Notes: a model not told the origin generated them from the letters alone. A DNA stretch of 64,000 nt from Agapetus fuscipes (GCA_951799405.1 OX637335.1:17302342-17366341), one strand, 5' to 3'; positions 10,610 to 21,595 are shown, counted from the stretch's first letter. A program made the numbers and translations.

Positions 10610-11100
10610 TGAGGCTCGATGCTGACACGGTGAATGGAGTGATTGGGGGGTGAATGAGGGTGAATAGGGAGATCCTAGGGGGATTGGGGGTGAGTGGAAA
10701 ATACCACAGAAGAGGAGATTGGAGGAAACTAGGGTGATTAAAGGGGGTGGAGTGATGAGGAAGGATTCTGGTGATCGGAGAGTGACTGTGGTAATTGAGA
10801 ATTGAATGGGTGATTGGGAAGTGACTGTGTGATTGGTAGATACATGGGAGGTAGAAAAGTGAATGAGGGATCGGAGGTGTATTAGTGATTAAGAGTTAAT
10901 GGGAGATAAATAAATGATAAAGGGTGAATAAGTGATGGGGAGGGGAATGAGTGATCAAAGATACATGTAGGATTGAGAGGTAAATTGGTGATTAAGGGAA
11001 AATGTGTAATTGGGAGGGGAATGGATGATTGGGAGGTGAATTGGGTATTGAGAATGAATGGTTTATTGAGAAGTTTATCGGGATATGGGCGAAAAATGGA
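10610..11100. repeat. Purine-rich degenerate minisatellite
   Basis: The segment repeats GTGATTGGGAGGTGAATG-like units of about 16-20 bp with heavy divergence. The plus strand is strikingly rich in G and A and poor in C. Similar units reappear at 11238-11292 after a 137-bp AT-rich interruption, so the array was probably once longer. Confidence 0.7.
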
Positions 11101-11237
11101 AGATTTCCTTTGTAAGCTCTAACATATAACAGACTTTGGAAGGTCCATCCTAGTTTTAGACTAAATTAACAAGAGTGTACTCGTAAATACACGTGAATAT
11201 AAGTGTATTTATGCAATTTATTTATAACATAATAAAT

Positions 11238-11292
11238 GTGGTGATTTCAGGGTGATTAGGAGATAAATGGGAGGTGAATGGGAGATCGGAGA
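11238..11292. repeat. Detached end of the purine-rich minisatellite
   Basis: GGGTGATTAGGAGATAAATG and GGGAGGTGAATGGGAGATC repeat the units of 10610-11100. Confidence 0.6.
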
Positions 11293-11439
11293 TTCCCCTT
11301 ACAGGGTGGAAAGTCTCTGATTAAAATACACCCTCCACTCTTCCTATCCTGCTCATCCCTCAATGCCTCTCCCTTCATCAATCGCGTCTAAGGCGAGAAT
11401 CTTGTTTGTATGGAGATTGAAAAGTTAAAAATCTCTTAC

Positions 11440-11715
11440 GGCTCTATTCAGAGTCAATACTTGTCCAAGCTGTACTCAACATTTTTCTTTCTTCTTTTTC
11501 CACAATAGCCAATTCTTTACTTCTCCTTGTTTGTCGTGGCAGACGTAACACTATTTTTGCCCATTGGCGGATAGCTTCCACCGCTCTATCGTTACTTTCC
11601 TTTCCATTTGGCCGACAACTGAGCAATTTGTTGGGCAGGCCGGACAGATCCGCAGATGATCCAGGGGGCTGTTGGGCGCCGCATTTGCAGAGCGTGGTGT
11701 CATCCTAATGCAAGA
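11440..11715 (-). pseudogene. Non-LTR retrotransposon pol C-terminus, frameshifted
   Basis: On the minus strand one frame gives TLCKCG, and a shifted frame gives PLDHLRICPACPTNC. The first frame then continues with RAVEAIRQWAKIVLRL and stops near 11444. A CXCG ... HL..CP..P..C motif followed by a helix with QW is typical of the cysteine-rich end of non-LTR retrotransposon reverse transcriptases. At least two frameshifts are needed, so this is a decayed fragment. The upstream RT domain is not here. Confidence 0.6.
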
Positions 11716-11940
11716 TTCCCCAGGTCATCTTGATTCATTATTTAAATGATCGATGACTTTAGATGCTGCAGCTTTGACGATATTTTAGTCAGTGTTAATT
11801 GTATATCATTTGACCTTTATTGTTTGAGACCTTGACCTTTGTTGTGGTGATGAATGCCAGCTGTCTTACCATCATCAAATTTTTTTTTTACTGGTAAGTA
11901 ATAACTAATTATGCATCGAAAAATTTCCTTTTTTTTTTTG

Positions 11941-12228
11941 AAGAAATCCTGTGCGTGAGACTCCCTAGATTTCAAAGTTCTAGTGCCGCAGAGGTGTCAA
12001 CAAGCTTGGTCGTTGCTACAAGACGCCAATACTCAAGCAAGACGCAGTTGCTGTAAGGCTAGATGGACCTTTAGAGACGGAAGGTTTTAAGGTTTTATGA
12101 ATTTTTCAACCTAACGAAGAGCATATTTTAAAATATAACAGGTATATATTTTTCGTCCTCCGCCGGGATTCGAACCCACAATCTTCCATTTACGAGTCTA
12201 AAGTGTTGCCACTGGATTTTGGATCGGC
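11941..12228 (-). repeat. SINE-B, tail type 2, near full length
   Basis: The minus-strand B-box GGGTTCGAATCCCGGCGGAG and body are intact. The tail is type 2 (CCTGTGCGTGAGACTCCCTA in plus view) and sits next to a long poly(T). Confidence 0.75.
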
Positions 12229-12309
12229 CATTAGAAACCCGATCACGCTTTTCTCCCAATCAGTATTTTTCATGTAAGCACTTATTTGAAAAAAAAAAAA
12301 TTATTTTTA

Positions 12310-12371
12310 AAAATCTGTTTTATTTTCACTCTTTATTCTTTATTTTTTAAATTTTAAATAAAACAGATTTT
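12310..12371. repeat. AT-rich inverted repeat
   Basis: AAAATCTGTTTTATTT pairs with AAATAAAACAGATTTT around a 30-bp AT loop. About 24 bp downstream lies TTTTCACAGTGTTAATGCACC, a version of the box that also follows the inverted repeats at 1.2 and 12.6 kb. Confidence 0.6.
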
Positions 12372-12564
12372 GAAAAACTAAATAAAGACTCATTTTCACA
12401 GTGTTAATGCACCAACCATCCAAAATATTACTTATTTCAAATGCTAATTTACTGTTTTCAGTGCTTGTGTGAACCACAAAAAATTTCATCACCTTAAATT
12501 CTATCTAAAATCCTTGATTATTATCGTTGTTATCAATTTAGGTACCTATTTAGACATTTTTAAA

Positions 12565-12690
12565 TTTTTTAAATATTTAAAAATTTAAATGGTAAAACAT
12601 GGTTTTAATTCACTTTATTCTTTTTGTTTTTGCTCGAACATTAAAATTAAAACCATGTTTTACCATTTCAATTTTTAAATATTTAAAAAA
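12565..12690. repeat. AT-rich inverted repeat, arms about 45 bp
   Basis: The arm with GGTAAAACATGGTTTTAATT pairs with AATTAAAACCATGTTTTACC, enclosing CACTTTATTCTTTTTG. Immediately after the right arm comes ATGGACTTTCACTGTGTTAA, nearly identical to 1361-1380. Confidence 0.7.
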
Positions 12691-12710
12691 ATGGACTTTC
12701 ACTGTGTTAA

Positions 12711-13660
12711 CAGATCAACACTAAAAAATATAATTTTTAATTTTTTTAACTCGGTAGTTTCATGTGGACTTCTAGATTCTATATCGATAGGCATACGACG
12801 TACCGGTTTAGCTACTTCAGGACAAAATGCCACCTGCAGAAGTCCAGGAAATTGTTTCATGCTCAAATTTCATCTAAACACTAAAGCAAAGAATTTAAAA
12901 AACTAAGATTTTTGTTCTCAATTTTTAATAACACTTAGAAAATTAAGTAAACGCTAAGTATTCGCTTGACTATGAATAACAGTTTCGCACCTGCCACCGT
13001 CTGCGCCGCTCGAGCGAGATTTAATTTTTTATTCATGTTAATTTGTTTGCCCTTAGCGGGGGTTGGAGTTAAATCAATACTCATTAAATTGATATCAGCT
13101 TCACATCTTTGTATTTCGTGATTTAATATTTTTGTAGCATTTTTTTTTCAGTTATTACGATTTATTATTTTCATTTCTGCTTATCCCCTATCGATAAATA
13201 GCAAGCGATAAATCTTGCACGCGCGTGATCAGCTGATTGTGCTTTCAAAGTTTCTTTTAACGATATTATTACGATTTACTTGGTTTCAATTTAATAAAAT
13301 TTCGATTCAATTTTTTTTACACAACTTGTTGTTGGATTTACTCCCATATGGTTCACACTTTAAACTTTCGTATTTCTCGTTAAACGTCTCGGGTACTAAT
13401 GCTCCTTCAAAGCACTGCAATCCGTATTTATAGGTGACTTAAGTGTACTCTGGCATTCACCTGACCATTCCAGAATTGTCTCGATCAGACGCTTCAAGCA
13501 AACACTGGTCTTTAGACACACATATACAATTAAGTTGAAACGCACAATCATAAGCAAACAAACACAGATCCGTACATTTGTAGCAATATGTTTGGATTAC
13601 ATTTGAACGTCTGATCAGTTGTTCACGAGCAGCAATATTTTCTCGTTTTTCATTTTTCTT
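12711..13660. other. Unassigned, with a small GC-rich island
   Basis: The island at 12985-13060 (CACCGTCTGCGCCGCTCGAG and TTAGCGGGGGTTGG) stands out from its AT-rich surroundings and has no repeat match. A faint LTR F-like patch (TTCAATTTAATAAAATTTCG) occurs at 13282-13330. Confidence 0.35.
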
Positions 13661-13680
13661 TCTAGCCTACGTAGGCTAGA
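13661..13680. repeat. Perfect 20-bp palindrome
   Basis: TCTAGCCTACGTAGGCTAGA reads identically on both strands. No function is assigned. Confidence 0.8.
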
Positions 13681-14490
13681 AAAGTTGAGACTTCTTATCT
13701 TGGAAATCCTTTGTTTATACTTAATTTTTCATTAAGTTCGAATTATTATTAAGATGAATTTTATTGTAGGTCAATTTCATATTTTTATTTTAAATTAATG
13801 CACGTAAGCAATGCCTTTGAAGAGAAATAAATGCAACGTTACAATGCAATATTAAGTTATTTTATTTTTTCAATCTAAATGAATAAGCATTCGGTGCAGA
13901 AAAACAATTGTAACAATGAGAAAATTAAGGAGAGTTTAACTAAATTGAAGCTCATTTTTATGTCAATCGTACCAGAGCTTCAAAAATTAAAAAAAAACAC
14001 ACACACAAACTAAGGAAACTAAGGATGTACTAAGGTTACAAAAAATGTTTTCCAAAATTAAAAAAAATATATCTCTGTGCATGTAAAATACAATACAAAG
14101 GCGGTAAAAATGAGAAAATATAATGGTGAAAAAGAGAAATGATTAAAAAAAAGTTGCCAGATGGCTTCACAAAAACTGCTTGGAACAACATTATTTTTTG
14201 ACTGATTTTAAACGTCAATTTTTGACCAAAAAATAATTCGACGGTCATGACAGTGTCTTTGACTGGCTTGTTTGACAGAAAATCAACGCTGGTTCGAGTG
14301 TCGTAACGCCTCTTCAGTATAGCTTTGTCCCTGACTTAAAATATTTCATTGGGAAGTATTAATCAAAATACAATTAAAAAAGGATTGACGATATTTTACT
14401 GTCAATGTAAATACCTGTTTCTGGCCAGACAAAAATAAATAAATGAATTGCATTTCTTTTCTTTTAATTTTTATTATAGCCCTATTTTAA
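13681..14490. other. Unassigned AT-rich sequence
   Basis: No gene or repeat family is recognised. Short open frames are AT-driven. Confidence 0.4.
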
Positions 14491-14744
14491 ATCTATAATC
14501 TAAATTGCAAAGATATGTTAAAACTTAAAGTTATATCAAATGCATGCCCACAAACAAACACGTGTAGTTCGCGCTTACAAATGCTGAATGTGTACATACC
14601 TGTACAAATAAAATCCAAACCTCAAATGAACATAAACCCTACAACTTTTGCCAACCTTCCATGATACATTGGCATTGGCAATTGGCAAAGTGAACCATTT
14701 TTTACAGTATGGGTGGTCAGCCTCATACCAACCTATAAGTCAAG
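14491..14744 (-). repeat. Repeat C, full length
   Basis: Both the CTATAATCTAAATTG tail and the ACCTATAAGTCAAGG head are present. Confidence 0.75.
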
Positions 14745-15091
14745 GTATCATTTATATTATTTGTTATTTTCATCACTTTTTTAATTAAATTAAACGATGA
14801 ACCATAAAATTGAACAAGGGCTCACGCGTATAATTTCAACAATAGACCTGTACATAATGGGGTCTATTTATTTATTTAATTGTTCATCAGTAAGAATATT
14901 GTTTGGCGTCTTTGTTGTTTAATTCTATGAAGGGTTCTACAAATAATTAAAACCCTAAGTCGAAGCTCATCATTACGGAATTTTGAAAATCGTTTTTACA
15001 TGAATATCTTGTTTCATTAAAATATTTTTTTTTAATTAAATTTTATGTTAGTTTTTATGTACATAATTAAATGCACATATTATATTTTTTG

Positions 15092-15290
15092 TTCCTTACT
15101 TACATAACTTACAGATTGGTATGAGGCTTACCAACCATACTGTAAAAAAATATTCACTTTGCCAATATCACCCCTATTTTGTGGAAGGCAGCGAGAGTTG
15201 AGATTTGTTTTTTTTTTGTACTCATGCAGCATGTGTGAGCATGCATTTAATATGAATCTTAACTGTTATTTTATATTTTAGAGATATATA
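15092..15290 (+). repeat. Repeat C with internal deletion
   Basis: The head and core (ATTCACTTTGCCAATATCACC) are present. Part of the middle is missing before GTGTGAGCATGCATTTAATA. Confidence 0.65.
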
Positions 15291-15299
15291 ATATAGATT

Positions 15300-16010
15300 T
15301 CAATTTTCAATTACCCACAAACGAATTAAAGTTAAAATTGAACAAAGGACTTCAATAAATTATGAGGTAGGGTTAGAACCAAAGCAGCAATCTTGTTTTT
15401 TTTTCAAAACTTATCAAATATATGAAAAAGATAAGAAAATAATTTTCAGTATTTCTATATATTTATCTCACTCTTAAAATAATTCTCGATTTCCTTTTTT
15501 GTTTCTATACAATCCATTTTTCTTCATATTCCTTTGTTTCAAGCTGAATTCAAGTGAGTACAACAAAACCCCTGTATTCCTTGCACTTGAAAAACTACGC
15601 TCCAGCGGTTTAAAGCTTCAGCATCGCAACAAATATGTATCGAAATTAAAACAGCGCTTCTGGGATTCGTTTTAGATCCAATACATTTCTCCATAAACGC
15701 TTTTGCATAGTTTGAATGTGTGTTTTGTACTTTGTGTAAAAGTCTTCCATTCTTTATTTTCCACTCTTCCACAGGAGCAAGCGATCGAGGGTCATTATCA
15801 ATTAGGATGCATGGGTTCGAATCCCACGTAGGAGCCTGTTATTACGTTTCTCTGACCCGCTGAAAGGGGAACTATTTGTTTTATATACTCTTGTGTTTTA
15901 TGTACTAGTTTTACAATGCCTGTTCACGCTCTGCTCACTACAATAAAAGGGTTGAAACTGTGGACTGGAGTCAGAGGTACCGGTCAATTAAATTGGAAGC
16001 GTTGCTCAAA
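15300..16010. other. Unassigned, with a tRNA-like B-box
   Basis: GGGTTCGAATCCCACGTAGG at 15810-15829 is a perfect RNA polymerase III B-box in a context unlike SINE-A or B, so it may be the head of another SINE. A minus-strand open frame at 15539-15772 is not recognised. Confidence 0.35.
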
Positions 16011-16012
16011 TG

Positions 16013-16085
16013 TTCGGTCGATGGCTCAGTTGATAAAGTGCTTGCATTGCATGACAAGAGCTTGGGTTCGACTCCCGCCGATTTA
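16013..16085 (+). repeat. SINE-A tRNA-like head, isolated
   Basis: GGTCGATGGCTCAGTTGATA and GGGTTCGACTCCCGCCGAT are A- and B-box regions. The copy ends just after the B-box and faces the next SINE-A copy. Confidence 0.7.
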
Positions 16086-16120
16086 AAAATAAATTAAGAA
16101 GTCTAGAGCGATTCTACTAC

Positions 16121-16429
16121 GCTACAAAGCTACACTTATAGTGTTACATCTTGCCGCTTTTTTCCGAAGGAGTAATGATGAGTGGAATCTGTTTATTTTT
16201 ACATGTAATGTGGCCACCTTACGTCAAACATAGCAGTTACATTGAGGGTTTCTTAGCTCTAGAGGGGGCTGGTACTCATTCCTTGTGAAGGCTGAGTATA
16301 CCTTGCCAGTATTTTTATTTTATATTTCAAATAACCGAAACAGAAAATCATTTCTGACACCCCCGAGATTCGAAAACGAGCTCTCGGTATGGAATGCAAG
16401 CGCTCTACGAACTGAGCTATAGACTGGAT
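16121..16429 (-). repeat. SINE-A, full length
   Basis: Plus view runs from the tail GCTACAAAGCTACACTTATAG to the head GAACTGAGCTATAGACTGGA. With the head fragment at 16013 it forms an inverted pair. Confidence 0.8.
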
Positions 16430-16644
16430 AAATATGATGATTAAAATAAACTTCATTCTCTTTTTTCATAATCGTATTTGCAATTTTTCAATCAAACTAT
16501 CCAACAATATTTCTAAATTGGAAAACATAGCAAAAACCTAATAGTACCTACATTTTGTCTGAACGAGTACATGTATGTATGTTGTATGTATAAATGTACT
16601 CATACATACTCGTACTTCAGTTTGAAGCAAAGTCAAAATGAGAG

Positions 16645-16815
16645 CTCACAGAGGCGTAACTAAATGTCTGGAGCCCTCATTCACTCCGTGTTTAGGGGGG
16701 TAGCTTTACAAGGGATGCGCCCATGGAAGGGTGAAGGGACAGGGCAGGAGGGGCGGGGGTGTGGTCGACGCCATTAGCGCCAACTACCGACAACTACCGA
16801 CAACTACCGACAGCT
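16645..16815. repeat. Possible DNA-transposon end plus short tandem
   Basis: CACAGAGGCGTAACTAAATG resembles the CAG(A/T)GGCGTAACTA termini found on many nonautonomous DNA transposons, but no matching second end was found. GC-rich sequence follows, then three or four tandem copies of CTACCGACAA at 16785-16811. Confidence 0.35.
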
Positions 16816-17366
16816 TGTATTTACTTTTTTCGTTGCACTACGCTCTACGGCAAATAAAATTGCGACGTGAGAAATGCAGTTGAAAATGTGTGGACGGAGA
16901 AGATTGCTTCAGAATGAAATTAGAGGCAGACTGATTGTAATTTGTGATGATGTACTTTAAATAGACAGGTAAAAGTTGTACGTCCAAAATAGGTATAAAT
17001 GTAAAGTTGAATGTATGTATATCATTTGTGAGGCTAAAAATACTTATTTTATCATTATTAAATTTAGGAATCCGAATTGAATGGGTTATAAAAAAAGGGT
17101 TCATTTAAATTTTCGGATATCAGACAAACTGGGAGAACTTGCTCGGAAAAGCGCTCGACATTAAAGCACACATCATTATCAATAATTATGTGATAACATC
17201 AAAAGCGCTCGAGGAAATAAATTAATTTGTGAAGAAAAACGTTGTGTTTTACGTTTACATTATTCATGAGTGGGATATCCAGAGTCATAATAAAAAGAGA
17301 GCTTCTATGAAAAAGGTTATGGTTTTTTTGTTGTATAAAACTGGATGTTATTAATTGTCTGTATTC
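16816..17366. other. Unassigned sequence
   Basis: AAAGCGCTCGA occurs twice (17148 and 17201) around an AT-rich palindromic stretch. GGATATCAGACAAACTGGG faintly resembles the family I arm. No gene is seen. Confidence 0.35.
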
Positions 17367-17452
17367 CTTGATTTATAAATTACTATAAGGCTGATAGCCC
17401 ATACTGTAAGAAATGGTTCACTTTGCAAATGTCACCCCTGTTTTAGGAAAGG
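17367..17452 (+). repeat. Repeat C head fragment
   Basis: It runs from TTCCTTGATTTATAAATTAC to CACCCCTGTTTTAGGAAAGG. Confidence 0.6.
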
Positions 17453-17936
17453 AAAATCAAAAAAGATTTTGAATAATTTTTAGCTCCAACTCTTTCTTTA
17501 AGTGTAATTCAAGTGTTTAAATTGAAAACCGATAGGCTTAATTAAAACAAAACTGGAAAATATTCGTAAACGAAACCATTCAAGTGGGAAGGAGTAATCA
17601 GTATTAGGTTTCATTACAAATGTAAACAATCTCTAATCTGGCACCAACACTTGAACTCCTAACAGCCGTTTGGCTATCAACTGCTCAGTATATTTATTAG
17701 TAAAAATTATAAGAGAGTGTTGAATGTTCGCGTAAAACCAGCTTGGGTTCGATTCCCAGTTATTGTATTTACTAGTACTATCTCGAGTATAAAACGAGGC
17801 ACAAAATCACTTTGAATCAATTGAAACAATGTATCCAAACTAAGTCACTCACTAAGAGTGCCGTCGTATATTCCACACATTTTCGATTTACTCAATTATT
17901 TATATATTTTTTGTACTCGGGCTACAGAAGCGATTT
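17453..17936. other. Unassigned, with an isolated B-box
   Basis: CTTGGGTTCGATTCCCAGTT at 17742 fits a pol III B-box, but no A-box or SINE body could be assigned. Confidence 0.35.
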
Positions 17937-18250
17937 AATAATAATAATAATAATTGGACAATTTGTATACAGCGCCGTTTAGTGGCACTAGCCACCTCAA
18001 GGGCGTTTTTATGTGTTGAAGCTTCTGTTAAACAAATGTGTCTTAAGCAACTTCCTAAAACTGCCAACACTGGCCTCTGTTCTCAAGTCCAGAGGTAGAC
18101 TATTCCAGCAGGATGGACCAGCCGAACTAAAATCCCTGTCTCCGAAACCGGTTCTGTTCCGTTTTAAGCGTTTTTTTTTCAAAACCTCAGGTTCCAGAAA
18201 TGCGAACCTGACAGAGCCTACCGCCTCGGGAGCAAGGAAACCCCCCATTT
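17937..18250 (-). mobile_element. CR1-like LINE 3' end
   Basis: On the minus strand the frame contains DRDFSSAGPSCWNSLPLDLR and then a KLLKTHLF-like C-terminus before the stop near 18009. The 3' UTR has CTTGAGGTGGCTAGTGCCAC and GGCGCTGTATA and ends in an (ATT)n tail. The F..AGP..WNSLP..LR signature is known from the C-terminus of CR1/L2-type retrotransposon pol. The upstream part is missing (5' truncation). Confidence 0.75.
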
Positions 18251-18259
18251 TAAAGTGAT

Positions 18260-18988
18260 GTGGCGTGAAGTTGGCCCCCTTAAAAGCTGCATCTAATTGT
18301 GCATCTCAATAGCGTAGTTGAATTTGCATTAACTTTTTAACTCAGATAATGAAAAAAATATTTTTAAAGATGCTTTGTTAGTGCTCCTTTCAAAGACACA
18401 AGCGTATGTTCGAAACAAAAATGGCATCGGTTTAAATCTCGTCCGGATCTCTTAATGCAAGATTTTACCCTTAGTTTACATAATATGTCATAAGTTAATT
18501 GGTGATTTAAAAGAAAGGAGTCAAAAAATAATTAATCATGTTTTTTTCATGGGTAGACAATTTTGGTGAATTGCATTTTTCTTTATGAATTTATACAAAA
18601 CAAAATATGACAATGAATGCCCGACTCGTCAGAAAATTTAAATCAAACAAATTGCAGATGCGTATGAACTGTTATGAACTTATTCCCTTGGTATTCATGC
18701 AAAAAACTTCATCTAAGATCCAATCAATATCATCATTTGAGCTCCCAACAGTCTAGCTATACCCGCATTAGCACCTATTTATCTTTACATGTATAGCGTT
18801 GGCTGACGAGGCCATCGTCCGCCCGGGGATCGTGTGACCCCAGGCTTGATAAGCTAATTACGGCCATCAGGTTTCAAGGACCGGCCATTCAGGGCCTTTG
18901 GGGGAAACGGCGTTAAGATACGACCGACCCCACTGAATATAGACCACTTCTACACTGCGCCAAACACTGATTCACTATTTCAAGATAT
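18260..18988. other. Unassigned, with GC-rich island 18795-18950
   Basis: The island (CCATCGTCCGCCCGGGGATC, TTACGGCCATCAGG, GGGGGAAACGGCG) has no repeat match and several stops in every frame. It may be conserved non-coding sequence or an unrecognised element. Confidence 0.35.
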
Positions 18989-19205
18989 TGTGATGGTTTT
19001 ATTTGGGTTCTTTTAATCAAACTGCAATTAGTTTCTTTTACACAATGTCGGTTTACAATGTACTGATTAATTTCTCTAGCTCTGGTTTATTGACTTCACA
19101 GCTCAATATTTCAATCGACTCTGGCCTGCACACGAATGCGGCTTTTATTTATATACGTTCATACGGTCGTTTCTCGACTGTTCTCGATTTACCGAATATA
19201 GAATA
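18989..19205 (-). mobile_element. Solo LTR family F copy
   Basis: It aligns in plus view with 2966-3200: GGTTTTATTTGGGTTCTTTT, ACACAATGTCGGTTTACAAT and ATATACGTTCATACGG. No internal retroelement sequence adjoins it. Confidence 0.5.
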
Positions 19206-19613
19206 ATAATAATTAAAACCGGTCGGGTGAAAACACAGTTTTGTCTTTTTCAATTTACGTGCCTACCATATTACCTGCAAACTAAGGTACAAAAACAAAA
19301 AACTGTATTTTTTTATTAAATTAATGTTTATTAAACAAAGTACTAAACAAAATAAATAGCAAAAGTAAGTTGATAATTGATTGAAAAATAAGTTTTAAAA
19401 AGTGTACTAAATTTCTCGGAATATTTTTTCGATTTTATTTAACACGCGTGTTGGCGTAGCTTTTTATCGTGTGGAATAAGGCGCTGGGTATCTATCAGAT
19501 TACATTGAAATGATATTGAAGCCCCCATAATACTATGACAGCAATAATGAAATGCTATCAGAACATTTACGTTGAAGGTTTTCCTTACTTTCTACAATAT
19601 TATATTTGTGTTT
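19206..19613. other. Unassigned AT-rich sequence
   Basis: AATTAAAACCGGTCGGGTGAAAACACAG at 19211 slightly resembles the Penelope-like flank sequences. Otherwise nothing is recognised. Confidence 0.35.
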
Positions 19614-19890
19614 GACCGGTCTGTAGTCTAGTTATAACGCTTCGAAGGTGTAAACGGAAGGTTTTTGTCAAAGGAGCTCAAAACTATACAGTTTATATAT
19701 TAAAATACACTCTTCGCTGTGTTGAAAATTCACATCCTCTAACCAAAGACCGGTCACCAAGGTCCAATCTTACAGAAACTGGGTCTTGCTTGAGAATTGG
19801 CAACTTGGTCTTGCTGGGATGATGAAGCTCGCAAAGGGCTCTTGCGGTGTGATTCACACAAAACATCGTTGATTCAATAAATCATCATAA
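19614..19890 (+). repeat. SINE-B, forward, tail type 1
   Basis: The head GACCGGTCTGTAGTCTAGTT is followed by a decayed B-box, the body (GAAAATTCACA, AAAGACCGGTCACC) and the tail GTGATTCACACAAAACATCG to AATAAATCATC. Confidence 0.65.
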
Positions 19891-19935
19891 TGTTATTATA
19901 ATAAATCATCCTAATATTGTCAAGATACTGGGTTT

Positions 19936-20290
19936 ACGCAACTAAGCTACACATATAGTGTAACTTCTTGCCTGCGTTATCTCCGAAGGGGTCGCATGTG
20001 GCGATTCGAGAGCTATTTATCTTTACGGGTAAGGGGGATGGCCTCAAACCAACCACTTTCAGTTGAAGCGGGGGTATCCCAGCTCCCGAGGGCGCTGGTT
20101 CTCATTTATTGTGAGGGCTGAGTAAGCCTTGAGATCAAACCCTTGCTCTCGGCATGGAATGCAAGCATTCTACCAATTGAGTTATCGACCTTTTTACGAG
20201 CTTGGTCATCGTCGCTACAAAGCGCCAATTCTAAAGCAAGACCCAGTTGCTGTGAGGCTGGATGGACCTTTGGTTTTGTCTGGGTTTGAA
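19936..20290 (-). repeat. Dimeric SINE (B body + complete SINE-A), copy 1
   Basis: Read on the minus strand, SINE-B body joins through GAGCTCGTAAAAAGG-like sequence to a SINE-A head (GGTCGATAACTCAATTGGTA), body and tail. The A part lacks about 80 bp: its B-box sequence runs straight into the block around GGCTTACTCAGCC. The same junction and the same deletion are present at 37155-37637. The B head is lost here. Confidence 0.7.
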
Positions 20291-20437
20291 CCCTTAAAAC
20301 AGGAAATCACACGAAAATGCATAAATTTTATCAAAATGAGTCAATTACGTTTACCCAGCCTTACAAAAAATGATAAGATCGCGGATTATGTGGCAGACAA
20401 TGGTGGTCACCAGTACTCCCGAGTTACAAATGCTGCG

Positions 20438-20552
20438 TAAACTTTCCCCGATCGTGTGAATAGGAAATCATATGGAAGATACGACATCACTCCTAGTGAG
20501 TGATAAGTTTTCATACATTATTTCAATATAGGAGAGGAGTTTATACTATTGC
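20438..20552. repeat. Foldback E2 copy
   Basis: Its arms contain AAACTTTCCCCGATCGTGTG and AGGAGAGGAGTTTATACT around ATCACTCCTAGTGAGTGAT. It matches the two tandem copies at 31.7 kb. Confidence 0.55.
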
Positions 20553-20598
20553 ATACAAATAAAACAAAGTAAATATTAAGTCAGATTTAAACTTTAGT

Positions 20599-21208
20599 TA
20601 CGTTTATTCAATTTTCGGATACTAGGAGAACTTATATTATTCTCGACGTTTTGTTGGTGACGTAGCCATCATCTCTAGGAGCACCCTATCTGCACGACGA
20701 TTGAAGATAGTAAAGTAAAGGATAAAATGAAGACGAATTACGATAAATATCATAATGGTGATGAGATGAGTTCATAATTTCTATATAGCACCGTTTCGTG
20801 ATGTAGTCACTCCAAGGATGCTTGTGCAAATGATGCCAGAAATTTGCTTGTCTTCAGTGCATTCCGGACCATTTTCCTCTAGCTCTCTCACATTATGTTG
20901 CAGGTGGTTCCAGCCCAGAGGACCAGCAATGTCAAATGCACGCTCTCCAAACATTGTTAACTCTTCTTATCGGTTCTTAAATTTTTAATTTGGCTCCGGT
21001 TTCAGCCGATCGCAGTGTTTTTTTGCCAAGGGTGACTGGTTTGATTAGATCAGCGAGATATTTGTATCATCATCAAATATAATCTTCAATCGTCGGATAG
21101 AAAGGGTGCCTTCTTTAAAGTTTGCTACGTCGCCGACGCAACGTCGAGAATAATCTATGTTCTCCCATAACGGTTCGTTTAGTATCCGAAAATCGAACGA
21201 CTGTAACT
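20599..21208. repeat. Family I foldback with 115-bp arms
   Basis: The left arm 20599-20712 and right arm 21079-21208 are diverged reverse complements sharing TTCGGATACTAGGAGAAC/TTAGTATCCGAAAA and TATTCTCGACGTT/AACGTCGAGAATA. Single arms occur at 24165 and 50668. The enclosed 365 bp contain a CR1-like 3' end. A decayed CTGAAGA...GAAA core is visible in both arms. Confidence 0.65.
20772..20985 (-). mobile_element. CR1-like LINE 3' end, decayed
   Basis: The minus strand encodes FGERAFDIAGPLGWNHLQHN, related to the F..AGP..WN.L motif seen at 18.1 kb, followed by a 3' UTR with CTTGGAGTGACTACATCACG and GGTGCTATATA. It lies inside the family I foldback. Confidence 0.6.
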
Positions 21209-21474
21209 CCACTTTAAATTTGGCTTGTTAAATTTACTTTATTTTTATATAATAGTACATTTTATTCCAGTGAACTTCAACGATGCCAGAAGAATAGATA
21301 GTATCTATTAGGTCTGAATAGAAATAAAAGCATCTAACTAGCATGTGCTAACTGCTGCAGAGGTACATAGAAATTCTAGAAACTTCTACGTACTAACACT
21401 GATAGAAGTTGCCATGTAGGCGGTGTAACTAACGCCCATCGCTAGTTAAGCTGGTAAACGATGTTATATAAAAG

Positions 21475-21594
21475 CCGGAGTATAAACCTTGCGTTAAAAA
21501 CTCAACCATTGCGTTGACCAAAAAATGTAAGAGAATTAAAAGTAGCGCATTAGGGAGCGTTTTGGTTTTCATTCAGTTTTTGGAAAAACGCAAA
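21475..21594. repeat. Foldback E, abutting SINE-A
   Basis: GAGTATAAACC, CAACCATTGCGTTGACCAAA and GGAGCGTTTTGGTTTTCATT are present. The far arm is cut off where the SINE-A tail begins. Confidence 0.55.
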
Positions 21595-21595
21595 C

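Noticed and set aside
16013..16085. tRNA gene candidate with clear A- and B-boxes
   Set aside because: No acceptor stem pairing was found, the sequence matches SINE-A heads elsewhere, and it continues into SINE body in other copies. All tRNA-like heads here are treated as SINEs.
16645..16690. Complete DNA transposon starting at CAGAGGCGTAACTA
   Set aside because: No second terminal repeat or target duplication could be found, so only a possible end is noted.
18013..18258. Plus-strand open frame opposite the CR1-like end
   Set aside because: The minus strand carries the conserved FSSAGPSCWNSLP motif; the plus frame is its shadow.
20129..20440. Plus-strand open frame of 103 codons
   Set aside because: It lies over the dimeric SINE; the frame is incidental.
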